Below, in pieces: positions 56,885 through 64,000 of a stretch of 64,000 bases of DNA (position 1 is its first letter; the number at the start of each line of letters is the position of its first letter). The stretch comes from Ensifer adhaerens (GTDB lineage Bacteria > Pseudomonadota > Alphaproteobacteria > Rhizobiales > Rhizobiaceae): positions 992,001 through 1,056,000 of the forward strand of contig NZ_CP015882.1 of NCBI RefSeq assembly GCF_000697965.2, read 5' to 3'. The notes under the pieces were generated by a model. The model was not told the DNA's origin and searched no databases. It worked only from the letters and a program-made list of their open reading frames with translations. The translations under genes and the position numbers were made by a program.

Positions 56885-57982
56885 TATCCGTACCGGCGAT
56901 ATCGACGCCTTCTTCTCAGCGCCCTTTCAGATCTACGGTGCGCGGAAACCCTATGTCTCGCCGATGCTGAGCGACCTCAAGCGCTTCCTTTCCGCCGAGA
57001 CGAATCCACTCTTCGACACGGCTGCCGACTATGCCTGCTTCACGGCCCATGAGGGTGGTGCCGTGCGCGGGCGCATAACGGCGCATGTGCATCGCGCATC
57101 GAACGCGCAGTTCGCACTTGATCGCGGCTATTTCGGTTACTTCGACTGTGCCGACGATGAACGGGTCGCAGCCGCCCTCCTGGAGCGAGCAGAGGATTGG
57201 GCGCGCGCGAAGGGCTTTCGGGAGATCCTTGGAAACTTCAACCTGACGGCCATGCAGCAGGTGGGCGTCATGACCGGTGGTTTCGAGAACGCGCCCTATA
57301 CCGACCAGATCTGGGGACCGCCCTATCTGCCTCGCTTGTTGGAAAACCGGGGCTATGCGCCCTGTTTCCCGATGACCACTTTCGAAATCGACATTCGCAC
57401 CGTGGAGATCGACGGATTGCTTGCCAGCGCGCAGATGCGCGCTCTTTTCGACGACGATTTCCGCTTTTCGCCAATCCGGCGATCGACGCTCGAACAAAGG
57501 CTGGAGACTCCCGATTGATCCTCAACGAGAGCTTCGCAGACAATCCGATGTTCGTGCCCGTCAGCCGTGCGGAGTTCGAGTTTCAGGCCAAGGAGATGAA
57601 GTGGATCATGGATCCACGCATTTCGGCGGTCGCGGAAAAGGACGGCACGCCTGCCGGCGCGGTGATCGCCATTCCTGATGTCAATCCGATGCTGAAGGCG
57701 ATGGGCTCACGGCTGGGACTGACTGCGCCCTGGTACCTGCTCAAGCATCGCCTGAAGCGCCGCCGCGCCGTGATCATATTCCAGGGTGTGAAGCCGGAAC
57801 ACCAGGGACGCGGGCTCAACCCGCTGCTGCTTGCCCATGTGCTGGGCGAGATGCGCCGTGCCGGCTATGACACCGCCGGTGGCACCTGGATTGCAGACGT
57901 CAACGCGGCGAGCCTGAGACAGGCGGAGAAGGCGGGCGCAAGGCCGCTTCATCGCCTGCATCTCTTCGGAAAGACGCTATGA
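56877..57982 (+). pseudogene. GNAT-family acetyltransferase with a frameshift
   Basis: Two frames make one protein of about 368 residues. Frame 1 (56877-57518) encodes GARKPYVSPMLSDLKRFL, YGYF-like FGYFDCADDERVA and WGPPYLPRLLENRGY, ending at a stop soon after STLEQRLE. The protein continues in a frame one base back, SRLILNESFADNPMFVPV, IIFQGVKPEHQGRGLN (acetyl-CoA loop) and WIADVNAASLRQAEKAGARP. One lost base near 57502-57508 explains it; no slippery heptamer is seen. Either a recent mutation or an assembly error. Confidence 0.8.
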
Positions 57983-59001
57983 AGCGCGTTGATGCCGCCA
58001 TGCTCGCCGTTCTCGCGGCGGAGGCCAACCTCGCCCCTTCCGTCCACAACACCCAGCCTGCGCGCTGGGCGCTCGACGAGGAGGGACGCGTCCTGCTTGC
58101 CGCCGACCTCTCCCGGCATCTGAGCGTCGGCGATCCGACCAGCCGCGATATGGGGCTTTCCTGTGGGGCGGCACTTGAGGGCATGGCGATGGCGCTCGCA
58201 GCCCGCGGGATCGGTGTGACGATCGATGATCTCTGGACGCGCAATCTACTCGATTGGAGACCCGGCTATCGGTTGGCCGCACGGCTACAGCTTACCGGCG
58301 AGGACGCGGTGCGGCCGGCGCTTTCTGAGTGGACCGCCAGGCGCTTCACATGGCGGGCGCGTTTCTCGCCAACCTCCCCTGAGCAGATTAAGAGGCTCGA
58401 GCACTGGGCCGTTCAGGCGGTCGATGTGAGGCTTGCGTACGGCCGCAAGGACCTTGCCTTCGTTGCGTCGCTCAACGACCGGTCAAGCCTCGCAACCATG
58501 CGAGAACGCGCATTCCGCGATGAACTCGTAAGATGGATGCGACTGTCACCCCGGCATCCGGCCTATTCCACTGACGGCCTCAACCTCGCAGCCTTGCAGA
58601 TGGGACGACTGGAAGGTGCACTGGCGGGACATCTTCTGGCCTCACCGCTTTTCGACATTGCCGACCGCCTGGGGCTTGGCCAAGCTCTCGTCGCGGAGTT
58701 GGAAAAGACGATGACGGCAGCCGCCTGTCTCCTGTTTCACCGGCCGGAGAATGAGAGCCCGATCGTCTCCGGACAAGCCTTCTACCGTTTCTGGCTGAGC
58801 TTCACCCGCTTTGGTTTTGCCGGCTGGCCGATGGCGGTGCTTGCCGACCTGCCATCCGCTGCGCAGGCGTTGCGAGAGCGCTTCGCGCTGCCACCCGGAC
58901 ACCGGCTGATCAACGTGCTGCGCGTTGGGCCGGCACCGTCGACGGTTCCGAAGTATCGCCTTCCGGCAGGCGATCTCGTGCTGGACGGGAAGCCGGCCTG
59001 A
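57979..59001 (+). CDS. Nitroreductase-family protein (Acg-like)
   Basis: A 340-residue flavoprotein-like protein. LAPSVHNTQPARWALDEEG near the start is the FMN-binding motif of Acg/nitroreductase relatives; SAGIC-like CGAALEGMAMALAARG and a duplicated half-site (LNLAALQMGRLEGALAGHLL) follow. In other systems such proteins oxidise peptide-derived rings or sequester FMN. Its ATG overlaps the preceding stop (ATGA), so it is the last gene of the coupled operon. A perfect terminator encloses its stop. Confidence 0.85.
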   Translation: MKRVDAAMLAVLAAEANLAPSVHNTQPARWALDEEGRVLLAADLSRHLSVGDPTSRDMGLSCGAALEGMAMALAARGIGVTIDDLWTRNLLDWRPGYRLAARLQLTGEDAVRPALSEWTARRFTWRARFSPTSPEQIKRLEHWAVQAVDVRLAYGRKDLAFVASLNDRSSLATMRERAFRDELVRWMRLSPRHPAYSTDGLNLAALQMGRLEGALAGHLLASPLFDIADRLGLGQALVAELEKTMTAAACLLFHRPENESPIVSGQAFYRFWLSFTRFGFAGWPMAVLADLPSAAQALRERFALPPGHRLINVLRVGPAPSTVPKYRLPAGDLVLDGKPA

Positions 59002-59018
59002 AGGGCCGGCTTCCTTTT
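58988..59018 (+). terminator. Rho-independent terminator of the E1 operon
   Basis: GGAAGCCGGCC (58988-58998) pairs perfectly with GGCCGGCTTCC (59004-59014) and is followed by four T. The TGA stop lies in the loop. It also faces the end of the convergent acyltransferase/ligase gene. Confidence 0.88.
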
Positions 59019-59026
59019 CGACATCC

Positions 59027-62000
59027 TCAGGCGGCGTTCTCGGCCTTTGCCGTCTCGGCGAGAAGCCTCTGGGCGTTGACGAAGTCCACCTTGCCGGTAC
59101 CGAGCACCGGTACGGCACCTACCCTCACCTCCGAGGGAACCATCATGTCCATGGCGCCCTTGTCTTTGGCGAAGCGGAGGAAGGCGGCGCGTGTCGCACC
59201 CGGAGCGTCGGTGAGCATGACCAGGCGCTCACCTTTCTTGGGATCAGGCAGCGACACGACGACCGTCAACTGGCCGGGCCACATCTCGCCCGCCAGCGCC
59301 TCCACGGCGCCGAGCGAAACCATCTCGCCGCCGACCTTGGCGAACCGTTTGGCCCGCCCGCGGATGACGATGAAGCCCTCTTCATCAACCGTGACGATGT
59401 CGCCGGTGTCATGCCAGCCATCGGGTGTCGGTTCGATCACGCCGGGCGCTTCCACGCGAAGATATCCGGCCATGACGTTGGCGCCGCGGATGAAGAGCCG
59501 TCCGCCCTCGGTGACACCCGGCACGGCATCGAGCCTGTACTCCATGCCCGGCATGATCTTGCCGACGCTGCCGGCCTTGTTGAACATCGGTGTGTTCAGC
59601 GCGATCACCGGCGCGGCCTCGGTCACACCATAGCCTTCGAGGATGCGGACGCCGAACTTTTCCATGTAGAGCGCACGGGTGGCTGCCCGGACCGGCTCGG
59701 CGCCGGCAAAGCAGTATCGGATCGAGCGGAAGTCATAGGGGTGCGCCGTTCGTGCATAGCCGTTCAGGAAGGTGTCGGTCCCAAAGATGATCGTCGCGTT
59801 GGACGCATAGATCAACTCCGGGATGATGCGGTAGTGCAGCGGTGACGGATAGAAATAGACCGGCACGCCGGAGATGAGCGGCAGGACCGTTCCGGCCGTG
59901 AGACCGAAGGAATGGAACACCGGCAGGATGTTGAACACCTTGTCGCCCGAGTGGAAATCGATGCGCGAAGCAGCCTGGGCCGCGTTGGAGAGGATGTTGC
60001 GGTGTGTCAGCACCACGCCCTTCGGCGTACCCTCGGATCCCGAAGTGTAGAGAATGACCGCCGGCTCGTCGGCCGTGCGCCGGACGAGCGGCCGCCCCTT
60101 TCGCAAAAGACCACGCAGCTTGTCGGCAAGACCGATCGTCTGGCGCAGATCATCGAGCCAGACGATCTCCACCGTCTTCGCCAATTCCTCGACGACGGGC
60201 CCGAGTTTCGCCTGGGCGACGAAGGCACGCGACGTCAGCACATGACGGACCTCGGCTGCCTTGCAGGCCGAGATGATGTTGGCTGCACCGGCGGTGAAGT
60301 TGAGCATGGCCGGTACCTTACCGGCGGACATCACGCCGAGGATGGTGGCAACCGCACCGTTGGCGTTGGGCAGGAGAACGCCAAGCGCCTTTTCGTTCGG
60401 GAAGAGCGACTGGAACTTCGCGCCGAGCACGGCCGCACCGGTCAATAGCTTGCCATAGGTGAGCGAACCGGTGACCGGGTCCTGCACGGCGAGCCTGTTG
60501 AACCCGCGCTCCCTGGCCGTCTTGATTACCTTCTCGATCACGGTGGTGTCCGTGTCGGTGGTGCGGAACATCAGCATCGACATGACCTGGTAGAGCGCAG
60601 CACCCGCGGCCATGCGGCGCTTGCGGCCCTTCAGTTCTTCCGGAACGGACAGGCGAACCGGCTCCAGAATGGTGACCTTCACCTTCGGGAACAGGCGACG
60701 GCGAACGTGCATGGAACTGAGGCGTGAGAAGTAGCTCTTCTCCAGCCCATCGATACGCACCGGCACGACCATGGAGCCGGTCTTGTCGGCCACCATCGCG
60801 GCGCCGTCATAGACCTTCATCAGCGCACCGGTTACCGTGATGCGGCCCTCAGGGAAGATCACCAACGGCTCACCATTGTTGACTGTCTTGATGAGCGTGC
60901 GCGTTGCCATTGGCTTTGACGGATCCAGAGGCAGGAAGTTGCACATCTTCAGGAACGGCCTGACCCACCAGGCCTTGGCGATCGTGTAGTCGACCGCGAA
61001 AGTCGGTTCCTCCTCGGTGAGTGCCAGCGCCAGCGCACCATCGAGGAAGGACACGTGGTTGAGCGCAATGATCGGTGCGCGACCGGCCTTCTTCAGATTG
61101 TCGAGGCCTTCGACTTCCAACCGCAGGAAGGCGCGGAAGAGGATGGAGACGAAATCGCGGAATGCGTTGGTCGGCAGCGTGCGCAGCATAACCCAGGCCG
61201 CAACGGCATTGGCAAGGGCAAGGCCAGCAAAGAGCACCGGTGTCGACATGCCCAATGCCTGCAGGATCGCGACAAGGCCGCCGCCAACGGTGATGAAGGC
61301 TGCAGACAGCACGTTCGACGCACCGATGACGCGCGAACGCTGGTCCTCTTGCGCCCAGGCCTGAAGCGCTGCGAGCGTGGGTACGGCGAGGAATGCCCCG
61401 GCAATCGCCATGCCGGCAAGATCGATGGCGATCCGTACCGTGTAGGGACCGGCGAAGAAGGCAGGGAGCGTCTCCGTCGGGGCGACCGCACCGGCATGCC
61501 CGACGCACCAGGCGAGATCGAGGCCGAAGAGCGCCATGATCAGCGTGCCGGCTGGTGCCGGCAGCAGCACGATACGGCCCGCAGACATCCAGGCCGCGAT
61601 TGCGGAGCCGACACCGATGGCCACGGCAAAGACAGCGAGATAGGCGGTAATTGCGGTTTCGTCGCCGCCGAGATGATTCTTCACCATCGGCGGCAGCAGC
61701 GACAGCACGATAGCGCCTGCCAGCCAGAACCAGGCGGCCATCAGCGCGGTGCGCCAAAGCCGCCTGTCGCCGCGCAGCGACGCAACGAGCCGGCCGGTGG
61801 AGCGCAAGACGTTGCGATCGGCGACAAGGTCCGGCGCCTTGGCGCCAAGACGCGGAATGTAGCGGCTCGAAAGCCAGCAGGCGAGCGCCAGGCCGAGCAT
61901 CATGGGACCAAACAGCCAGGGATTGACGCCGTCGGCTGCGGCAATCCCTGCGATGACAGTGCCGCTGAGAATGGCGATGAACGTCGCACCCTCGATCCAG

Positions 62001-62425
62001 GCGTTGGCGCGCGGTAGTTCCTTGCGCTCCAGGTGGTCGGGAAGGATACCGTATTTGACCGGCCCGAAGAGCGCGGAGATGGCGCCGAACAGGAAGAGCG
62101 CAACCAGCAGCACCGCGATGGAGGAGAACGCGATCCCGACAACCGCAACGCCTGCGGCAGCAAGCTCCCAGCGCTTCAGTCGCTCGGCAACGATCGCCTT
62201 GTCGAACTTGTCGGCGAGTTCGCCGCCGAGTGCGGAAAAGACTAGGAACGGCGCCATGAAGACGGCGCCGGCCAGCGTGACCAGCGATCCCGCATCATCG
62301 GCCGCCACGGTTGCGAGGATGAGGAAGACGAGCGTATTCTTAAGAAAATTGTCGTTGAACGCGGATAGAAACTGCGTCCAGAAGAGCGGCGCAAAGCGCC
62401 GGGATGTCATGAGATTGGTTTTCAC
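59027..62425 (-). CDS. MFS - PlsC acyltransferase - acyl-AMP ligase fusion (Aas-like)
   Basis: A 1132-residue three-part protein. Residues 1-400: 12-span MFS domain resembling lysophospholipid transporter LplT. Residues about 435-630: PlsC acyltransferase with ALNHVSFLDGALAL (HX4D) and VIFPEGRITVTG. Residues about 650-1130: acyl-AMP ligase with VILYTSGSEGTPKGVVLTHR, EGYGVTEAAPVIAL and GWHDTGDIVTVDEEGFIVI. The combination imports lysophospholipid and re-acylates it with a fatty acid it activates itself, at the inner membrane. Probably under the TetR upstream through the PspA/YiaA genes, though a gap of 90 bases separates it from YiaA. Confidence 0.93.
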   Translation of the reverse strand: MKTNLMTSRRFAPLFWTQFLSAFNDNFLKNTLVFLILATVAADDAGSLVTLAGAVFMAPFLVFSALGGELADKFDKAIVAERLKRWELAAAGVAVVGIAFSSIAVLLVALFLFGAISALFGPVKYGILPDHLERKELPRANAWIEGATFIAILSGTVIAGIAAADGVNPWLFGPMMLGLALACWLSSRYIPRLGAKAPDLVADRNVLRSTGRLVASLRGDRRLWRTALMAAWFWLAGAIVLSLLPPMVKNHLGGDETAITAYLAVFAVAIGVGSAIAAWMSAGRIVLLPAPAGTLIMALFGLDLAWCVGHAGAVAPTETLPAFFAGPYTVRIAIDLAGMAIAGAFLAVPTLAALQAWAQEDQRSRVIGASNVLSAAFITVGGGLVAILQALGMSTPVLFAGLALANAVAAWVMLRTLPTNAFRDFVSILFRAFLRLEVEGLDNLKKAGRAPIIALNHVSFLDGALALALTEEEPTFAVDYTIAKAWWVRPFLKMCNFLPLDPSKPMATRTLIKTVNNGEPLVIFPEGRITVTGALMKVYDGAAMVADKTGSMVVPVRIDGLEKSYFSRLSSMHVRRRLFPKVKVTILEPVRLSVPEELKGRKRRMAAGAALYQVMSMLMFRTTDTDTTVIEKVIKTARERGFNRLAVQDPVTGSLTYGKLLTGAAVLGAKFQSLFPNEKALGVLLPNANGAVATILGVMSAGKVPAMLNFTAGAANIISACKAAEVRHVLTSRAFVAQAKLGPVVEELAKTVEIVWLDDLRQTIGLADKLRGLLRKGRPLVRRTADEPAVILYTSGSEGTPKGVVLTHRNILSNAAQAASRIDFHSGDKVFNILPVFHSFGLTAGTVLPLISGVPVYFYPSPLHYRIIPELIYASNATIIFGTDTFLNGYARTAHPYDFRSIRYCFAGAEPVRAATRALYMEKFGVRILEGYGVTEAAPVIALNTPMFNKAGSVGKIMPGMEYRLDAVPGVTEGGRLFIRGANVMAGYLRVEAPGVIEPTPDGWHDTGDIVTVDEEGFIVIRGRAKRFAKVGGEMVSLGAVEALAGEMWPGQLTVVVSLPDPKKGERLVMLTDAPGATRAAFLRFAKDKGAMDMMVPSEVRVGAVPVLGTGKVDFVNAQRLLAETAKAENAA

Positions 62426-62515
62426 GGGACGTCTCCCTTTTTTGAGCGTTCTAGATGAAAATAGTTACGCACTCGTCCACAGGTTGTTCGCCATAGCGAC
62501 AAGGCTAATGAGCGA

Positions 62516-62794
62516 TTAAACTTCGTCCGCCTTAATGCCGAGCAGCAATTTCTCGGTCTTGGCATCATCGATCCTGCGGATGAGCTTTTCTGCCTCCAGA
62601 TTGTCGCGCAGCGTCTTGGTGACGTTCACGGCCGTCTGCAACAGCATCAGGATGCCCATGGCCAGGTACCCTTTGCCCCAGAGGTCGATCGGCATCATGT
62701 AAAGGCCAATCACCACCATGAAAGCGGCCACCCCGAAGCTAACATAAGAGAAGGAGGTCCAGGCCGGAGAGTGTTTCATCAGGCTGTCGTTCAT
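62516..62794 (-). CDS. YiaA/YiaB-family inner membrane protein
   Basis: A 92-residue protein with two spans (SFGVAAFMVVIGLYMMPIDL and YLAMGILMLLQTAVNVTKTL) and a charged C-terminal tail, as in the YiaAB domain. Function unknown; members occur with PspA-like proteins. Starts 28 bases after the PspA-like gene, so they are probably cotranscribed. Confidence 0.88.
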   Translation of the reverse strand: MNDSLMKHSPAWTSFSYVSFGVAAFMVVIGLYMMPIDLWGKGYLAMGILMLLQTAVNVTKTLRDNLEAEKLIRRIDDAKTEKLLLGIKADEV

Positions 62795-62822
62795 CGTTGT
62801 TGTCCTTTGAGAAACAGAGGTT

Positions 62823-63509
62823 CTAAAGCGTAAGGTTCATCTTGGCGCGCAAGCGCTCGAGCACGTCGTCGGCGCTTGTCACCAGAGGGCGTCCGCAACC
62901 GGCCGCAGCCAGTTTCTGCGCAAGTGCTGCCGGATCCGGCCGCTCTTCCAGCTCGATCAGCGCCTCGGCGGTCAATTCGGCCTCGCGCTGACGCGTTTCG
63001 AGCCGCGTGAGCGTTGCCTCGGCGTCGCTGAGTGTCGCGAGATCATTGCCGGGCACCTCTTTGGAAAGGCGCTGCGTCCGGTCACGTGCGGCGGCCAGGC
63101 GTTCGCCGCGGCGCAGCGCCTCCAGGCGCGTTTCGCTCTGCCGCACCGCTTGCCTCAGCCGATCTATTCCGTCTGCAAATTCCGCCTGAACCTGGCGCGC
63201 ATTCTGCAGTTCGGTTTCCAGCCGCGCGATCGAGGCTGCGGCTTCCGCGGCCAGATCCTCTCGCCCCTTTTCAAGGGCTGCAATGGCGCGGATTTCGAGC
63301 TCCTCGATGTGAGCGGAAAGCCTCTCGACGTTTTCCTTTTCCAGGCGATTTTGCGCTATGGCCAAAGCGACGGCCCGTCGCGCGCTTTCGACACCGCGGG
63401 CAGCGTCGCGTATCTGCTGAGCAAGAATGGGCAGCGCATGCCGATCGGCGAAGGCCTCCTCCGCCATATGAGCGCGACCGCGCAAGAGCGTTACGATTTG
63501 TTTGAACAT
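62823..63509 (-). CDS. PspA/IM30-family membrane-stress protein
   Basis: A 228-residue, almost wholly coiled-coil protein. The start FKQIVTLLRGRAHMAEEAFA and the following helix LPILAQQIRDAARGVESARRA follow the PspA pattern (amphipathic membrane helix, then long hairpin); ENVERLSAHIEELEIRAIAA continues the coil. It would coat and stabilise the stressed inner membrane. The ATG at 63509 has GAGGAG directly upstream and begins the PspA homology. First gene of the operon with YiaA/B; three repeated operators lie just upstream. Confidence 0.85.
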   Translation of the reverse strand: MFKQIVTLLRGRAHMAEEAFADRHALPILAQQIRDAARGVESARRAVALAIAQNRLEKENVERLSAHIEELEIRAIAALEKGREDLAAEAAASIARLETELQNARQVQAEFADGIDRLRQAVRQSETRLEALRRGERLAAARDRTQRLSKEVPGNDLATLSDAEATLTRLETRQREAELTAEALIELEERPDPAALAQKLAAAGCGRPLVTSADDVLERLRAKMNLTL

Positions 63510-63526
63510 CTCCTCACCTCCATGTA

Positions 63527-63596
63527 TGAACAATGTTCAATAATGTTTTCCCACAAAAATGAACGTTGTTCAAGATTGAAAATGAACATCGTTCAA
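63527..63596. promoter_or_regulatory. Three copies of a TetR-type operator
   Basis: TGAACAATGTTCAA (63527-63540), TGAACGTTGTTCAA (63560-63573) and TGAACATCGTTCAA (63583-63596) share the palindrome TGAAC-NNN-GTTCA. They fill the gap between the PspA-like and TetR genes, the first only 18 bases from the PspA start, so the TetR protein likely represses both directions. Confidence 0.9.
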
Positions 63597-63612
63597 CAAA
63601 ATGAGGTGGCCA

Positions 63613-64000
63613 GTGGCCGGAAAGCGTGAAGCGAAGAAGGAAGATCTGAGATCGAGGCTTATTGCCGCCGGCACGGAGCTGATCCGGGAGCAAGGATTAA
63701 AGAACCTGCGCGCCCGCGATATAGCCGAGCGTGCAGGTGCAGCACTCGGCGGGCTCTACACCGTCTTCGATGATCTCGACGGACTGATCCTGCATATCAA
63801 CTCGGGTACATTGAAGCGCCTGGAAGCCGCCCTCAACGCTGCGGTCCAACCGGCGGCAGATGTTCAGGAGGCCTTCCTGAGCCTGTCGCTCGCCTATCTC
63901 CGTTTTGCGCTCGCAGAGCGAAATCTATGGTCGGCGCTATTTGAACACAGAATGCCCGAGGGTGCCCCGGTCCCCGAGTGGCATCTTGCCGAACACGGCT
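63613..64000 (+). CDS. TetR-family regulator, N-terminal part
   Basis: The frame is open to the window end with 129 residues visible. The DNA-binding domain is AAGTELIREQGLKNLRARDI then ERAGAALGGLYTVFDDLDGL. The recognition stretch GGLYTVFDDLDGL is typical of a group with a WHG-type C-terminal domain. GTG 63613 has GAGG 6 bases upstream; an in-frame ATG at 63601 lacks a ribosome site. Divergent from the PspA/YiaA genes and adjacent to three matching operators. Confidence 0.85.
   Translation, partial: MAGKREAKKEDLRSRLIAAGTELIREQGLKNLRARDIAERAGAALGGLYTVFDDLDGLILHINSGTLKRLEAALNAAVQPAADVQEAFLSLSLAYLRFALAERNLWSALFEHRMPEGAPVPEWHLAEHG

Noticed and set aside
57490..57530. Programmed -1 frameshift in the second GNAT gene
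   Set aside because: No slippery heptamer or stable downstream hairpin was found; a lost base is simpler.

Overview
The window reads as a high-GC alphaproteobacterial chromosome or megaplasmid segment, most like Sinorhizobium/Ensifer or a near relative. This is judged from the kinds of genes present: a Porin_2-type porin, a RuBisCO-like protein next to methylthioribose genes, TRAP and ABC uptake systems each paired with a local regulator, and tightly packed ATGA-overlapping genes. No rRNA, tRNA, CRISPR array or replication origin was found. The mix of catabolic islands suggests a secondary replicon, but nothing in the sequence proves it.

Layout. 1-4605: methylthioribose operon (mtnK end, mtnA, split transketolase, RuBisCO-like protein). 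4959-8319: PhnA-like protein, a membrane diguanylate cyclase and a small unknown gene pair. 8630-18783: kynurenine / 3-hydroxyanthranilate catabolic island, made of an aspartate-dehydrogenase-like gene, haaO, a divergent DapA-family gene, LysR, an aldehyde dehydrogenase, kynU, an ABC importer and GntR. 19019-21978: a secreted LVIVD-repeat protein and a porin. 22311-29060: shikimate/quinate island (two-domain 3-dehydroshikimate dehydratase, shikimate dehydrogenase, TRAP transporter, TetR). 29254-34229: sigma-54 activator with a -24/-12 promoter driving a butanediol-type dehydrogenase and a flavin monooxygenase. 34626-39575: glutathione-synthetase-like ATP-grasp protein, small unknown proteins, a DUF763 protein and a sugar-dehydrogenase lipoprotein. 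39599-42717: a HARP-like gene split at its fourth codon by a complete IS21-family element, with 50-bp ends and a 5-bp target duplication. 42937-53696: phosphotransferase, amidase/MFS pair with LysR, MFS exporter, TetR/flavin-binding pair, a broken sugar-binding-protein gene, LysR and an aldo/keto reductase. 53860-59001: a translationally coupled operon of two GNAT-like proteins, a ThiF/E1-like adenylyltransferase, a polytopic membrane protein and an Acg-type nitroreductase. 59027-64000: MFS-PlsC-acyl-AMP-ligase fusion, YiaA/B and PspA-like proteins and a divergent TetR gene cut off by the window end, with three copies of one operator between.

Two clusters stand out as possibly undescribed pathways: MtnK-MtnA-split transketolase-RuBisCO-like protein, which looks like a methylthioribose carbon-salvage route using a transketolase step; and the E1-like/nitroreductase/GNAT operon, whose composition resembles a biosynthetic or modification system. 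Regulatory DNA is unusually readable: perfect inverted repeats sit between several regulators and their neighbouring genes.
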